Source: Rhynchopus sp. YZ270_cl-10
Lineage: Eukaryota; Euglenozoa; Diplonemea; Diplonemida; Diplonemidae
Direction of reading: 5' to 3'
Assembly (NCBI GenBank): GCA_964035575.1
Contig: OZ037859.1
Location: 744,001 to 808,000, forward strand
Length of the DNA: 64,000 bases
Below, one piece after another: positions 12,390 through 23,530 of this stretch. Both the position numbers and the translations under genes were made by a program. Each line of letters begins with the position of its first letter. Within the stretch, counting starts at the first letter, position 1. The notes beneath the pieces are model-generated. The model was not told the DNA's origin and searched no databases. It saw only the letters and a list, made by a program, of their open reading frames with translations.

Positions 12390-13937
12390 TTGACGCAGAA
12401 GGGGGTCGTATGTGGCTTAGTTCCTAAGTGGGTGTTGATGTGTTTTGAAAGAGTTCTTTGAAAAATGAATCTATAAGAAAGTTGAAAAGCAATAAGATTA
12501 TCTTCAAGGTGGATCCAGAGCGTTGTATTATACCCGATCCTGTAGACATCAGACAATGTGTTAGACAATGTAGATGTGTTTGTGAGTTTCAAGAACGGTA
12601 TTGATATGACAGAGGTATTCATTGGCAAGGAGGACATCCTCATATTGTTCCGAAACGCAATGTTCGAAACACAATGTTGAATTATGGAAGGGGGTCTAAA
12701 GGGTGCGGGAAATTGGCAAAAAAGGTGGGGAGATCACTATTTCAAACGATGTTAGCGCCTGTTGATAATATAATGTGAGAAGGGAGGTAGGTTATTGGAA
12801 TTGCATTGTACAGTCAAGAGAGGGGATTTTTCAGCATAATTACACTGTATTTAGTGTGTGTGAAGTATGCTGACGAAGGCACAACACAAACATCAGATGA
12901 ATATAAGCTTACAGTGACCATGTACACGAGTAACAGCTACTTAGCATGTTACCCTGGTCACACGGTCACTGTGCTTAGTCACCTAACAAAAGACGTGGAA
13001 TATGGGCCTTCACAGACCTAAAAGCAAAAAGAGTTTGTCGGGGGGAGCGCAGTGCACATCAACAGCTCAATTAAGATTTGTTGAGGGTGTTGCACACTTT
13101 TTTATGTTTTGCTGACGCAAAACAAAGAAGTTGAAAGTGCAAACGTCTCACCGTTCATCAGCGGACGCAGACACTGGAAACAAATAAATACACAAAAAAA
13201 GTTGAACAATCGCAACACATCTCAACGTGGCTTGAGAACAAAAATGAAACTAATGCGTGCTCTGCAAAGAAGGGCAGAGAGGTGAAGGGGAAATGCTATT
13301 TAAAACACCCAAAAAGCTGCTTCCGTAAGTAAAGGAATTGGAAGATGAACGGGCCTTGTGGACACTCGTATCTTTCAAATAACAAAGTGTTTTTTTGTAG
13401 CGTTGGGAGCAAACCCAACCCCCCATAGTGAATAATATTGATGTGAGACAGCTCAGAAGGAGCTTACAAGGACTACTACAAAAAAGACGGCAAAAGAAAA
13501 ACCCCCCTTTTTTTGGTGCACAATAGAAGTACAAAAAAAGTACAAAAATTGGTGTGGTTGAATGGGGGGTCGCAAGAAGTGCGAATCACCCCCCCTTCAG
13601 CCACACCAAAAAGTACTAAATTTACACTTTATTTTCGACCCAGCCACACCAAGAGAGGGGGAAAAGGTGGTGAAAATAAAAAGACACCACCCCCTCTAAA
13701 AGTGCTACGAAATAGCGGGGGGGGTCAGGAACACCCTTTTATTTTACAGTATTTAACCATATGGTATTGACCCAACGTAAGTGACATGGAATGGGGAAAA
13801 GAGTTGCTTGCAAAATATTCCAACAAAAAATACTGGAAAGTTTTGATCGTATAAAGCTGGTGATTTGAAGAGAAAAGAGAGAAAATAGTGATAGAAGATG
13901 GTCCTAATCCTTGCAGTGCTTGGTCACCAAGAAAAAA
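12390..13937. other. Intergenic with hairpins and a G1 repeat
   Basis: No gene with coding-like base use. It contains a G1 family copy (13124-13178), a hairpin near 12945-13010 ending in TTAGTCACC, and another near 13340 of the GATGAAC type. Confidence 0.6.
13124..13178 (+). repeat. G1 structured repeat copy
   Basis: Core AAGTGCAAACGTCTCACCG with GCGGACGCAGACACTG downstream. It is closest to the copies at 6369-6417 and, inverted, at about 61385-61440. Confidence 0.65.
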
Positions 13938-14311
13938 ATGAAGCTAATTGATGCAGGCACCGACCGACCTACAAAAGAAAAGACGCCTGAAGAGCAGCAG
14001 GCCATCCTGGAGTTCTTACATAAAAAGACAGAACTCCGTGGCCACACAACGGAGTCCTTCAGCGTCTGGACGCCGAGCAACTCCATACCCTCCCCATAGC
14101 CATCCTCCCCTTCAACCACACGACCTCGGACGATGTTCCGCTTCTGAGGAACTACTCACATCCTGCTTTCAAACACAACAGCGGTGTGGTATTTATTTCG
14201 TTCAGGATTGCGAGAGGTGATGTGGCGTGCCTACTTAGCCGATCGCACTACTGCATCCCCGAGTGCGACCCTCACACCCAGTGGACGATCAACAACAAGA
14301 AAGTAATTTGA
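13938..14311 (+). pseudogene. Plus-strand exon or gene fragment in two frames
   Basis: Two coding-like frames overlap. From ATG 13938 a frame containing TPEEQQAILEFLHKK has GC-rich third positions. From 14024 to the TGA at 14311 a second frame of 95 sense codons with no ATG encodes a coherent stretch including LDAEQLHTLPIAIL, SGVVFISF and HYCIPEC, again with strong C/G at third positions. The coding signal appears to change frame near 14050. This could be an old frameshift in a pseudogene or an exon joint I cannot place. Part of the first frame overlaps a dispersed repeat (GATGCAGGCACCGAC, compare about 39758). No family recognised. Confidence 0.4.
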
Positions 14312-15502
14312 TGACGTAAAGACACCTCAAGAAAATCATGTAAGATGGCCACAAGCCTCAATGTCGACCGCATTCAGAAAACATCGTGCAATCATCGTAA
14401 GCAAGACCTGCAAGACAATGCGTGACACAACATCAGCCGATTTCTGTAAAAATCGTACCCCTTCCCGCATCTGCCAAAACGCGCCTTTTTTTGGCTCTCA
14501 CTGCAACAAAGAGTTTGGTCTCAAATAGAGAAAAAGAAGAAAAGAAGGTTATAACGACGGCTCCAATGGTCCATCGCCTCTCACCTTTGTCAAAACAAAT
14601 GGAAATAATACAAGAGAGAACAGTTGGTAAGATGAACCTACGCATCGTGCCTAGTCACCTTAAAAAAATAAGCTAAGCCTTTCGTGCTTAGTCACTCACC
14701 TTGATCACAATCGGTATCGCACAGAGACTCGCATTTGTGTGATCGAAGGCTGGGCTCACACCCACGAACAACCCGGACAGCATACGTCAGGCCTACAGTA
14801 TCCCCACCCCCCCCTCAAACCCACCCTAGAGTAACAACGTAAAGTTGTTGTCACCTGCAGGCACCTCGATTGGATGCTGGCAGGTGTGGATACAAATATG
14901 AAAGTAAATTCTATTTGTCACAATACATAAAAGAACAGGGCCTGCCCCTCATTGATCTTTCCAACGAACGACTGCCTCGGTTAAAGAAAAAAAAGAAAAG
15001 GGTACACAGACTAACGAGTCTGGTTGGCCACAGAGAAATGATATGCAGCAGGAAGCGTGGAGAGAGAGGGAAAAAGTGGAAGAGAAAAAAAAACGCGATT
15101 TTTGCTCTCTCACAGAAATAAAGAGATGAGACAGAATCAATCGTTTTTTTCGTAGATTCGAAGGGCGCATGAGGGAGCAGAAGGCTTCAAAGATGAGAGG
15201 TCATCTCTAGAAGAAATAGCAGCAAAGTGGAAGAAGTCACGACAGCGCGACTCTGACAGCAAATCTTTCCCAGCACACTAAGGAGAACAAAACTAGAGAA
15301 AACCCTGCACAACAGCGGTATCGTTTCCGCCCTGTCCGCCGCTAAGTTCTTCAGTAAACTGAACATCAAGCACGAAATATCGCATCTCTGACGGCAAAGA
15401 AGCGAACAGGACAAAACCACAACCACACCCACAGGACATAAAATGATGCTGTGCCTCAGATCGTTCACCAATAACAAAACTCCCCCACCCCCTACCCACT
15501 CA
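14312..15502. other. Intergenic with tandem hairpins
   Basis: It contains two hairpins of the GATGAACC/TTAGTCAC family (14631-14660 and 14671-14703). Scattered GC-richer patches may be gene debris. No complete gene is supported. Confidence 0.5.
14671..14703 (+). repeat. G2 short hairpin, representative copy
   Basis: CTAAGC and GCTTAG form a perfect 6-bp stem around CTTTCGT, followed by TCACTCACCTT. The adjacent copy at 14631 has GATGAACCTACGC before the loop. Confidence 0.65.
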
Positions 15503-18289
15503 TCACCCTTGCAGGGTATCCACCTGCAACGCGTCGACCGTTGTCTTAATGTCTTGAATGAACTGCGCCGTCATTCCGTACTGCACCCCTGCGTTCCCTC
15601 CCGAAGGAATCACGAACTGGTTGTTCGCTGCAGAGATGCCTGTGAGACACTTGAAGGTGGAAAGTGCGTTGATGTAATTCATTGCGTAGGACCCGTGGAA
15701 GTTGTCGCTGGTGTCACCCGAATACAGATGTGTCACAGGCGGGTGGTACTTCCCCCCAGAGTCCGTGTTCGTCACGTACGCAACATCAATCTTCCCCAGT
15801 GCCTCCACTATCTCCCCGTTTCTCACAATCAAGACACTGTGCTTCGCAAGCAGCGAATCTGTGTTCAGCTTTGCATTGTGGTACACATCATGCGAGGTTG
15901 CACTCCCCCACGCCTGGTACACAATGGTGACAATGCCCCGCGCCTCTGCAGCCTGCACTGCGCTCACCATCCTGTCCACCCAACCACCCGCAGCGTCGGC
16001 CACAGAGGGGTCAGCCAGAATACCACTGGTCCCACCATAGATGGACAGCACAGCGGCAGTGGCTGTCGTGGTTGCAATGTTGTTCATTGCAGCTGCGCCG
16101 TTGATGTACTGCGACCCTTGCGGGAGGAATTCGAAGTCTGAGGAGTAATCTGTGAAGCCGTTTGCTGCGTACATCTGCCCCACGAGGTGGTGGAGGGAAG
16201 GGTTGTGCTCGGCGGGAGGGTTTGTCACGCCGGCAGAGTTCTGGTCCGCAAGGCTATTCCACATTGTCGACCACCCGTTGTACATGATGCGCATGTGTGG
16301 CTCTGCCTGCACCATAGGGGCAGGTGTCGGCGGTGCAGGTGTTGTTGGTGGCGAAGCAGTCGTCGGCGGCGACGGTGTCACAGGAGGCTGTGGTGTCGGC
16401 ACCGACGGAATAAACCTCCCCCCCATCATGTCCACAAGCTCGCTCGCGTCAACAGCCCTGTTCATGATGAACACATCATCCATGAACCCATCAAACGGAC
16501 GTGCCCCATCAGGGTTTCTCCCGATCTCAGTCCCAACTGAACTGTCGGTGTGCAAACATCCCGTTTTCTCGGCAGACCCCACCAACACACCATCCTGGTA
16601 CACAGCCATTGTGGCCCCATCATACACAGCCGCAACGTGAACCCACTGCCCCACAACCAACCCACCACCCGAAGCCACCACCTGCCCCGTCCCCAACCCA
16701 TCGTCTGTTCTGAGACGGAATCTCAGAACAGGTGCCCCATTGGTGCTCACCCCGCTGAGCATGAAGATGTGGTCGGACTGGCTGGTGCCTGTCGCCTTCG
16801 AAACTATTCTGGAATCAGAATAACCCGAGAAAGACCGATACTTCACCCATGCAGTAAGTGTCAAAGCCCCTCCCGCCACATCCAGATTGTGCAGGTCAAC
16901 CCTGCTGTCCACCCCATTGAATTCCAACCCCTTGTAAACCCCCCCAACCACAGCTTCTGTGAACGCTGCTGTGGAAACTGCTGTTCCGTGATGTGTTCCT
17001 GTCTCTGAGTTTCCAGTTGCATCATCAAATGAATAACGTGCACTGAAGTCTGGCTGCATGCAGGGAGAGGCAGGTGTCAGGGTTGAAGGTGCAGGTGTTG
17101 GCGGCGAAAGTGTCGAAGGTGCAGGTGTTTCAGGTGCCAATGTCGATGGTACTGGCGTGTCGGGCACGAGTGTCGATGGAGAGGGAGTCACAGGAGGCTG
17201 TGGCGTCGGCACCGACGGAATAAACCTCCCCCCCATCATGTCCACAAGCTCGCTCGCGTCAACAGCCCTGTTCATGATGAACACATCATCCATGAACCCA
17301 TCAAACGGACGTGCCCCATCAGGGTTTCTCCCGATCTCAGTCCCAACTGAACTGTCGGTGTGCAAACACCCCGTTTTCTCAGTAGACCCCAACAACACAC
17401 CATCCTGGTACACAGCCATTGTGGCCCCATCATACACAGCCGCAACGTGAACCCACTGCCCCACAACCAACCCACCACCCGAAGCCACCACCTGCCCCGT
17501 CCCCAAGCCATCGTCTGTTCTGAGACGGAATCTCAGAACAGGTGCCCCATTGGTGCTCACCCCGCTGAGCATGAAGATGTGGTCGGACTGGCTGGTGCCT
17601 GTCGCCTTCGAAACTATTCTGGAATCAGAATAACCCGAGAAAGACCGATACTTCACCCATGCAGCAAGTGTCAAAGCCCCTCCCGCCACATCCAGATTGT
17701 GCAGGTCAACCCTGCTGTCAACCCCATTGAATTCCAACCCCTTGTAAACCCCCCCAACCACAGCTTCTGTGAACGCTGCTGTGGAAACTGCTGTTCCGTG
17801 ATGTGTTCCTGTCTCTGAGTTTCCAGTTGCATCATCAAATGAATAACGTGCACTGAAGTCTGGCTGCATGCAGGGAGAGGCAGGTGTCAGGGTTGAAGGT
17901 GCAGGTGTTGGCGGCGAAAGTGTCGAAGGTGCAGGTGTTTCAGGTGCCAATGTCGATGGTACTGGCGTGTCGGGCACGAGTGTTGATGGTACCGGCGTGT
18001 CAGGTGCCAGAGTGGATGGTGCAGGTGTTTCAGGTGCCAGTGTTGTCGGTGAAGGTGTCACAGGAGGCTGCGGTGTTGGTGCCTGTGTGGGACAGCTGTC
18101 GGGAGCCTCGCACGGAAAGTGTGTGCAGTGCAGTCTGAACTCGCCTTCAAACTCACGGCACACACAAAGATTGCAATTATTTGTCCCATCATCCCACCCC
18201 CACCACCCCTCTTCCCTTACCACCCCACAGCTGCTGTCGCACGTCAGACCTGCAAGTGCCACTCCAACCAGGAGGGCCGTCAATGCCAT
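15503..18289 (-). CDS. Secreted LamG-type protein with SGNH-like C-terminus
   Basis: A 928-residue single-exon gene. Residues 1-17 form a signal peptide. Residues 18-70 are Cys-rich (about ten Cys, somewhat like a VWC module). Two concanavalin-A-like LamG_3-type domains follow at about 142-358 and 411-628; they share YSFDDATGN, LAAWVKY/LTAWVKY and a closing DDVFIMNRAVDASEL. Thr/Pro linkers of TPAPSTLAPE repeats separate the domains and are probably O-glycosylated. The C-terminus (about 656-928) resembles DUF4886/SGNH-type proteins, with a late DNFHGSYAMNY segment that could supply the Asp-x-x-His pair; a clear N-terminal GDS block is not obvious. LamG modules bind glycans or proteins, so an extracellular carbohydrate-related role is likely. 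The two LamG units are nearly identical at DNA level. Confidence 0.85.
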   Translation of the reverse strand: MALTALLVGVALAGLTCDSSCGVVREEGWWGWDDGTNNCNLCVCREFEGEFRLHCTHFPCEAPDSCPTQAPTPQPPVTPSPTTLAPETPAPSTLAPDTPVPSTLVPDTPVPSTLAPETPAPSTLSPPTPAPSTLTPASPCMQPDFSARYSFDDATGNSETGTHHGTAVSTAAFTEAVVGGVYKGLEFNGVDSRVDLHNLDVAGGALTLAAWVKYRSFSGYSDSRIVSKATGTSQSDHIFMLSGVSTNGAPVLRFRLRTDDGLGTGQVVASGGGLVVGQWVHVAAVYDGATMAVYQDGVLLGSTEKTGCLHTDSSVGTEIGRNPDGARPFDGFMDDVFIMNRAVDASELVDMMGGRFIPSVPTPQPPVTPSPSTLVPDTPVPSTLAPETPAPSTLSPPTPAPSTLTPASPCMQPDFSARYSFDDATGNSETGTHHGTAVSTAAFTEAVVGGVYKGLEFNGVDSRVDLHNLDVAGGALTLTAWVKYRSFSGYSDSRIVSKATGTSQSDHIFMLSGVSTNGAPVLRFRLRTDDGLGTGQVVASGGGLVVGQWVHVAAVYDGATMAVYQDGVLVGSAEKTGCLHTDSSVGTEIGRNPDGARPFDGFMDDVFIMNRAVDASELVDMMGGRFIPSVPTPQPPVTPSPPTTASPPTTPAPPTPAPMVQAEPHMRIMYNGWSTMWNSLADQNSAGVTNPPAEHNPSLHHLVGQMYAANGFTDYSSDFEFLPQGSQYINGAAAMNNIATTTATAAVLSIYGGTSGILADPSVADAAGGWVDRMVSAVQAAEARGIVTIVYQAWGSATSHDVYHNAKLNTDSLLAKHSVLIVRNGEIVEALGKIDVAYVTNTDSGGKYHPPVTHLYSGDTSDNFHGSYAMNYINALSTFKCLTGISAANNQFVIPSGGNAGVQYGMTAQFIQDIKTTVDALQVDTLQG
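16381..18000. repeat. Tandem duplication of 810 bp inside the LamG gene
   Basis: Units 16381-17190 and 17191-18000 align at an exact offset of 810 bases with only a handful of substitutions. The length is a multiple of three, so each unit adds one LamG domain plus linker in frame. The near identity implies a recent duplication or ongoing gene conversion. Confidence 0.95.
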
Positions 18290-19986
18290 AGTGAAGTGTG
18301 CTCTTGTGGTTTCCTTTGTTGTGGTATAGATCGAGATAGAAAGTGTGGAACAAAAGCTTTGGAAAGCAATTTGACCTTTTTTATTACTGTTTTGATAAAT
18401 ATTAGAAGTTTTTTTTTTATGACTTTCTTTATATGAACAAAGCCCCGGATGAGACGCTAAACTGTTTGGCTAAAATAATTCAAAGAGACAGAACGGAAAT
18501 GGTTGGAAACACAATCCAGACCGGTGCAAGGCTAGACTACTGCCTTGATGGCGGGAGTAACCTTGGTGAGTGTGATTCCAGAGTGCAAAACCATATCGCG
18601 TTCTGATCGTCACCAGAGCACCTCATGAGTGAAGAAAACGTCTCAAAAATCCGGGAAAATAAAGAAAAGTTTGCAAGATGAACAAGCCTCTCTGTTTAGT
18701 CACTTTGACGAAAAATATCGAGTGTTGACGATAACACTCCTGAAGCCGTCGAATGGATTCAGATCGTGCAAAACAGTCAAAATATCACTTTTGACAAAGA
18801 AAAAAAGTGATATTCACTGCTACGCAGCCACCCTCCTGACCCCCCTGGAACCTGGTTTTTGTGTGGGGGCTCCCTGTACAAAGTCTTAAGGGAAGTCTGA
18901 AGGGGCGAAGGGGTACTGGTTGGGGGCCATTTTTTGAAAAGGGAAAAACTAGAACATATGTCGGCAGGGGGGCAGCGTGTTCTCAGAAAAATCAATTAAT
19001 TATTAATTAATTGGAGGTACCCTAAAATAGTGATTTTAAATAAAAACGCTAAAAAAGCTAGGAATTTGGGGGGCTTTTTTCGGGTCAAAAAAGAGGGGAA
19101 AAATAGTGAGGGGAGTTGGGTCCAGTCATAGGGGGTATAGCATATTTTTTGGAAAATTCTTCAAAAAATCAAGGATTTTTGCTGGGCACAATGAAAATTT
19201 TCAGAAAAATCCCAATTTTCGGCCAAATTTGGAGCAAATTATGGCCCACCCACCCCGATTTTGGGTCAAAAACCGACTTCATTTTTGCACAGGAGTGCCT
19301 ATGATTTCGTAAACCAGAGGTCCTCTGGATGCATGACTCACACAACACTGGAAATTGCAAGGAACGGGTCTGCATGTGCGTGTTCTCTAGCCACCACAGT
19401 CACAGGGTATGCACAAAATGACCGAAGTGCAATGGCGTGAACGAAGTGCAATGGCGATAATGGAAAGATAGATGCCGGCATTGGTGAATTGCTGGAGTTC
19501 TGCACAGGAAGCTAGCATGACGTAGAATCACTGTGTGAACAAAATGACCGTATTTTGGTTGAAAATTTGACTTGAAATTTTTTTTCATAATTTGCCCAAT
19601 CGAAGGTTTTCCTTGGATTTTTTTTTTTTTTTTTTTTGGGTGTTGTTCAACTTAGCCCAAGGCTCGACTTTTTTTTTTCCACATCAAACTGGACAGGGCG
19701 AGGGGGGTACGTTTACTATGCACATGAAAAGCACTTGGTCCGAGCGAAGCGAGGGCCAGATGTCTTACAATCTGTACAGTGCCGGTTAGTTAGAACGAGG
19801 CACAAAAGTGAACAAAACTAGAGATGGATTGTTATTGTCATCAGCACAGTCAGCACCATTGACAATTGAGGAAAAATGGAGTATTAACATGGGAGAGGCA
19901 GGGGAGAAGACAGACTTTCATAATTTGCCCAATCGAAGGTTTTCCTTGGATTTTTTTTTTTTTTTTTCTTGCTTTTTTCCGTTTTT

Positions 19987-20021
<35 letters not shown>

Positions 20022-22265
20022 GAATTTTTCCTGTAACCTCTCTCTCTTTTACGGCAGGTGACCGGTTGAGGTGATACTTCCGGACTGAGGAAGGGCATTC
20101 TTTTACTTTTTTATTTGCCTGGAGGGGGTACGGGGCGGCCTCTTGTAAGTTTGTTTTTGTTTGTAGTCTTTTGTTGGTTTAGGGGCGTGGCTGACGACAC
20201 GATGAACCTCCTTGGCTCAAAGCTGTTAACGACGTCTAGCCAGGCCTGGCTGTACTGATTTTTTGGGCCATTTTATGACGTACCACGCCCGATTTTGGGC
20301 GAAAAAAAAAATTTTTTTTTGGTCAAAAATCGCCTTGTATTACCACTGTATTGGTGTAGGCTTGTACACAGAAGTGTGTTTTGTGTAACCACAGATGGTC
20401 AAAACACCCGATTTTTGCATTTTTTTTTGCATTTTTTGGTGCCCAAAGACCCACCTCAGTGGTCGAAATTTTCCCGAAAAAAAAAAATTTTTTTTTGAGA
20501 TTTTTCGATTTTTTGACAAGGCGCTGGCCCATACAAAGTGCACTGGTGGTACAGAAAATGGCCGGGGAATAAACTCTAGATGCTCAAAACAGCCCAATTC
20601 ATGCTTTTTTTGACTTTTTGGTCCCAGAAGGGTACATAGGGTGTAGTGAGCAGGCCTCAAAAACACTTGTGAAAAAAAATTTGGGATTTTTGTTTTCGTA
20701 ACGCCAAACTCTTTAACCTTTTGTTTGTTTGATTGAGCTTACCGAATCGCTCAACTGCGATGGGAAAAATCGTGCGTGTTTTGATCTCGTCACTGGAATA
20801 ATATCAGATGAAATTCGAGATCTGAACCGCTACGATAATTTGAGAAATTCAGAAAGCTTCAGAGATAAAGAAATTCCCAGGGTGGGGCGCGAAAACGCAA
20901 TCCAAACAAAGTAACGAAGCTGGTTAGCCATGAAAGTTTGAATCCAGAGAACCTTGACATATAGAACAGTACGCCTCGCCGGCCCTAATCCGTTTGAGCG
21001 CAGTTGGGGGGGGACCTCCTTGAGAATGTCCTGCAGGGGTCTCTTACAGCTCCGGAGCAGGAAGATGTCTGACAGTACATAGCGAACATGGAGCCGTGAA
21101 GAGATGGACTTCGATATCCGCTTGACAAAAGTAATCTTGTGTCACGCTCTTGTAGTGAGCGACTTCTTGCTCGTGAAGGTTACTAAATACTGAAGTGCAA
21201 AGGAATTATTGTGGTCGTGGCAAACCCAGTCAGGGCCGCAATCCCGCAAACAGGGTTCGTCCCTGCCAGCGTCTGCAGAACAGTGGGAATGACGAACCTC
21301 TCAAGACGTGATGTAGACAGAGAGTTGTTCGTTTTCTATGAGACCTGTCCAAAAAGTAAACACGGCGCAGGCGACAGCTCACCGTAGCCCTTTTCCGGTG
21401 CGGACCCAAACCCACTGGCGATACCTTGCCTTTGCACTACGTAGGTGTGGTCGATCTGCAAACTAGAAGTAACGCATCTCGGGAGGAGCGCAGGCCTACC
21501 GTCAGTAAGCAGCCAGAACACATAGCCTCGATGCAGCGCATCACTTCCTGGTAGATCGAGGTAAGGACGGCCCGCTCCTGCGGTGGCAGCGAAGTGTAAA
21601 GCACAAATCCTGACAGCCGACTGCCACACATTCCCAAGCTACGCCGAAAGAAGTGCCTTCGTCTTATCCCTGCACCCTGGATGAACGTGCCATCTCTATA
21701 GCAGCAGCAGCAGCAGCAGTGTCCTACACCTTAAGCGACATGAAGAATCGTGCACACGGATCCGCTTCTCTTTGAGACGCTCCGTGCTGAAGACACCCGC
21801 AAGGCACCCAATCGAAGTTAAAACGGCAGTGTGCACCTTCAGCTCCATGGAGGCAAGCGTAGTCGACAAAGTATATCACGCGCGTACATTTTCTTGGCCA
21901 GCCGAGGAATGGGAGAGTCCACGCAATGATAGTGCGGTACCTGGAGGGCAGAACAGGAGAGGGCAGACACACGACTAAACCAGGGAAGGATGTGCCCGAC
22001 AACTAAGGGAACGCAGGTGTCTCTGCGCCACGAAAGGGTAGCAAAGAGAAACGTGAACCATGATACCGTAGGGAGTAACACAGGTGTGGGTGGGCGGGAG
22101 AAATTTTTAAATGTCATGGTCACGTTTTGCATCACATTGTAATCATATCACATGATTTGTGAGTCGGTTGCAGAAATCATCTCTCATGATTTCTGAATCG
22201 GTTGCAGAGTTGGCTAGCCGAAAACAAAAAGGCTGATATTTGGTTGCACAAAATATAATCCTTCT
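18290..22265. other. Repeat-rich intergenic block
   Basis: No supported gene. It holds pieces of repeat R2 (19548-19620, about 19918-19950, 20258-20700), poly-T tracts and an (AGC)n microsatellite near 21700. The segment 20730-22160 is less repetitive and shows several short open frames on both strands with no recognisable product; it may be gene debris. Confidence 0.55.
20258..20700 (+). repeat. Dispersed repeat R2, copy 1
   Basis: Aligns with 31857-32262 and, for its right part, with 22266-22449. Shared landmarks are GGGCCATTTTATGAC, AAAATCGCCTTGT, GATGGTCAAAACACCCGA and CTAGATGCTC. The uninterrupted run CAAAAACACTTGTGAAAA near 20665 shows the empty site of the insertion at 22450. Confidence 0.85.
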
Positions 22266-22449
22266 TTTTTTTTTTTTGAGATTTTTCGATTTTTCGACAA
22301 GGCGCTGGCCCATACAAAATGCACTGGTGGTGCAGAAAATGGCTGGGGAATAAACTCTAGATGCTCAAAACAGCCCAATTCATGCTTTATTTGACTTTTT
22401 GGTCTCAGAAGGGTACCCAGGTGTAGTGAACAGGCCTCAAAAACACTTG
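22266..22449 (+). repeat. R2 copy 2, interrupted
   Basis: The right part of R2 runs to CAAAAACACTTG and is then cut by the element at 22450-23530. R2 sequence resumes at 23531 with ACTTGTGAAAA. Confidence 0.85.
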
Positions 22450-22634
22450 CAGGGCTTCCCACAGGGGGGACCAGGGGGGACCACTGGTCCCCCTGGGGGA
22501 AAATAAAAATAATAAGGGGGGACCAGGGGGGACCAGCCTGCCCTTGAGTGTTCCGAGGCTGCCTATTAGGAATTTTCCACATTTTTTTTAATTTTTCCCA
22601 CCCTCCCGTCCCCGCGCATCCAAATACAGGCAAC

Positions 22635-22856
22635 TACACGACGGTGATGTACAGTACATTACAAGTGAAGTTACATGTAACGTTACAAGTGAAAAACCGT
22701 TACAAGTGAGTTACAAGTGAGTTACAAGTGGGATACATGAATTACAGGCAAAATCAGGTTGTAACTGGTGGGTTACAAGTGAGTTACATGTAACAAAAGT
22801 TACATGTAACTCACTTGTAACTCCACTTGTAACACCCGTTACATCACCGTCGTGTA
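22635..22856. mobile_element. Small TIR element with TTACAAGTG subrepeats
   Basis: Exact 17-bp inverted ends (TACACGACGGTGATGTA). Between them TTACAAGTGA and TTACATGTAAC are repeated in both orientations. It is non-coding and about 222 bp. No convincing target duplication, so it may instead be a terminal-repeat array of the host element at 22450-23530. Confidence 0.7.
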
Positions 22857-22869
22857 ACAGGGGGAAAAG

Positions 22870-23019
22870 ATGGCACCAAAAAAGTCCTCCGGACCAAGAC
22901 AGATTTCCATAATGGAATTTGCAAAGCGACCGGCGGAGTCCCAGTTATCGGCTCAGGCTCCGAAGAGGCAGAAAATAACGGTTGCAAAGAACCACGAGTA
23001 TGCCTCATGGGCAAAGTGA
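22870..23019 (+). CDS. 49-aa frame inside transposon, possible transposase N-terminus
   Basis: ATG in good context (AAAAGATGG) opens a Lys/Arg-rich frame beginning MAPKKSSGPRQ and ending YASWAK. The QISIMEFA segment looks like a PCNA-interacting or short nuclear motif, as sometimes found at the N-terminus of transposases; this is speculative. It stops after 49 residues, so if it comes from a transposase, only the start remains. Confidence 0.35.
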   Translation: MAPKKSSGPRQISIMEFAKRPAESQLSAQAPKRQKITVAKNHEYASWAK

Positions 23020-23530
23020 CCCCGTCACAGCCAGAACGCGACTCAATTGGTCAAACGCCGAAGGAAAAGGAAGCATGCAGCATGGCAAAAGAAAAAAGTA
23101 GCGTACCGTGCGCCTGCGGCGCAAGATTGCAAGCCACCCATGACATAGTGTGGCTGTAAAATGTGCAATTTTAATCACAGTATTTTGAAATGTTGCGTAC
23201 CGTGGCTTCGCCAGGAACCTTTGCCATGACTGTCGTTTCTTTTTGTAGATGTCTATACGAGGAAACGTCTGCACGCTACCGACCTGACATATTTTTTCTT
23301 ATTCCGCAAAGGTGGGGAACGTGAGATGATATGCAATATGCGAGTTAATGCCGAAGTCGAAAATTTTTTTTGACCACTTAAAGTGCGTAAAGGCGCGTAA
23401 CGTAACGTAGCGTCAGCGTTAATGCTACACACCACACAAATTAAAATCATTGAAAAAAAAAAAAAAAATCCACCTTTTTTTGGCTGGTCCCCCTGGGAGG
23501 CCAAAACCCCAGATCCTGCGGGAAGCCCTG

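Larger units (their letters stand above)
22450..23530. mobile_element. Nested DNA transposon of 1.08 kb
   Basis: Ends are inverted: CAGGGCTTCCCACAGG at the left, and the inverse of CAGGGCTTCCCGCAGG at the right. The flanks carry a 5-bp duplication ACTTG (22445-22449 and 23531-23535). The uninterrupted R2 copy at 20258-20700 has a single ACTTG at this spot, so the pre-insertion site is visible. CAGGG ends suggest hAT kinship, although hAT elements usually duplicate 8 bp. Inside are a smaller TIR element (22635-22856) and a 49-codon frame (22870-23019). Confidence 0.8.

Noticed and set aside
15030-15070. U6 snRNA-like ACAGAGA motif
   Set aside because: Only the heptamer matches; the following bases do not give the U6 core, and no promoter or 3' stem is seen.
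15309-15390. Short stretch resembling the start of a retroelement reverse transcriptase
   Set aside because: Only about 20 residues look similar; too short to name an element, and no other parts are present nearby.
18434-18607. 57-codon frame MNKAPDETLN...
   Set aside because: Open length is not unusual by chance, third-position bias is weak, and no family or context supports it.
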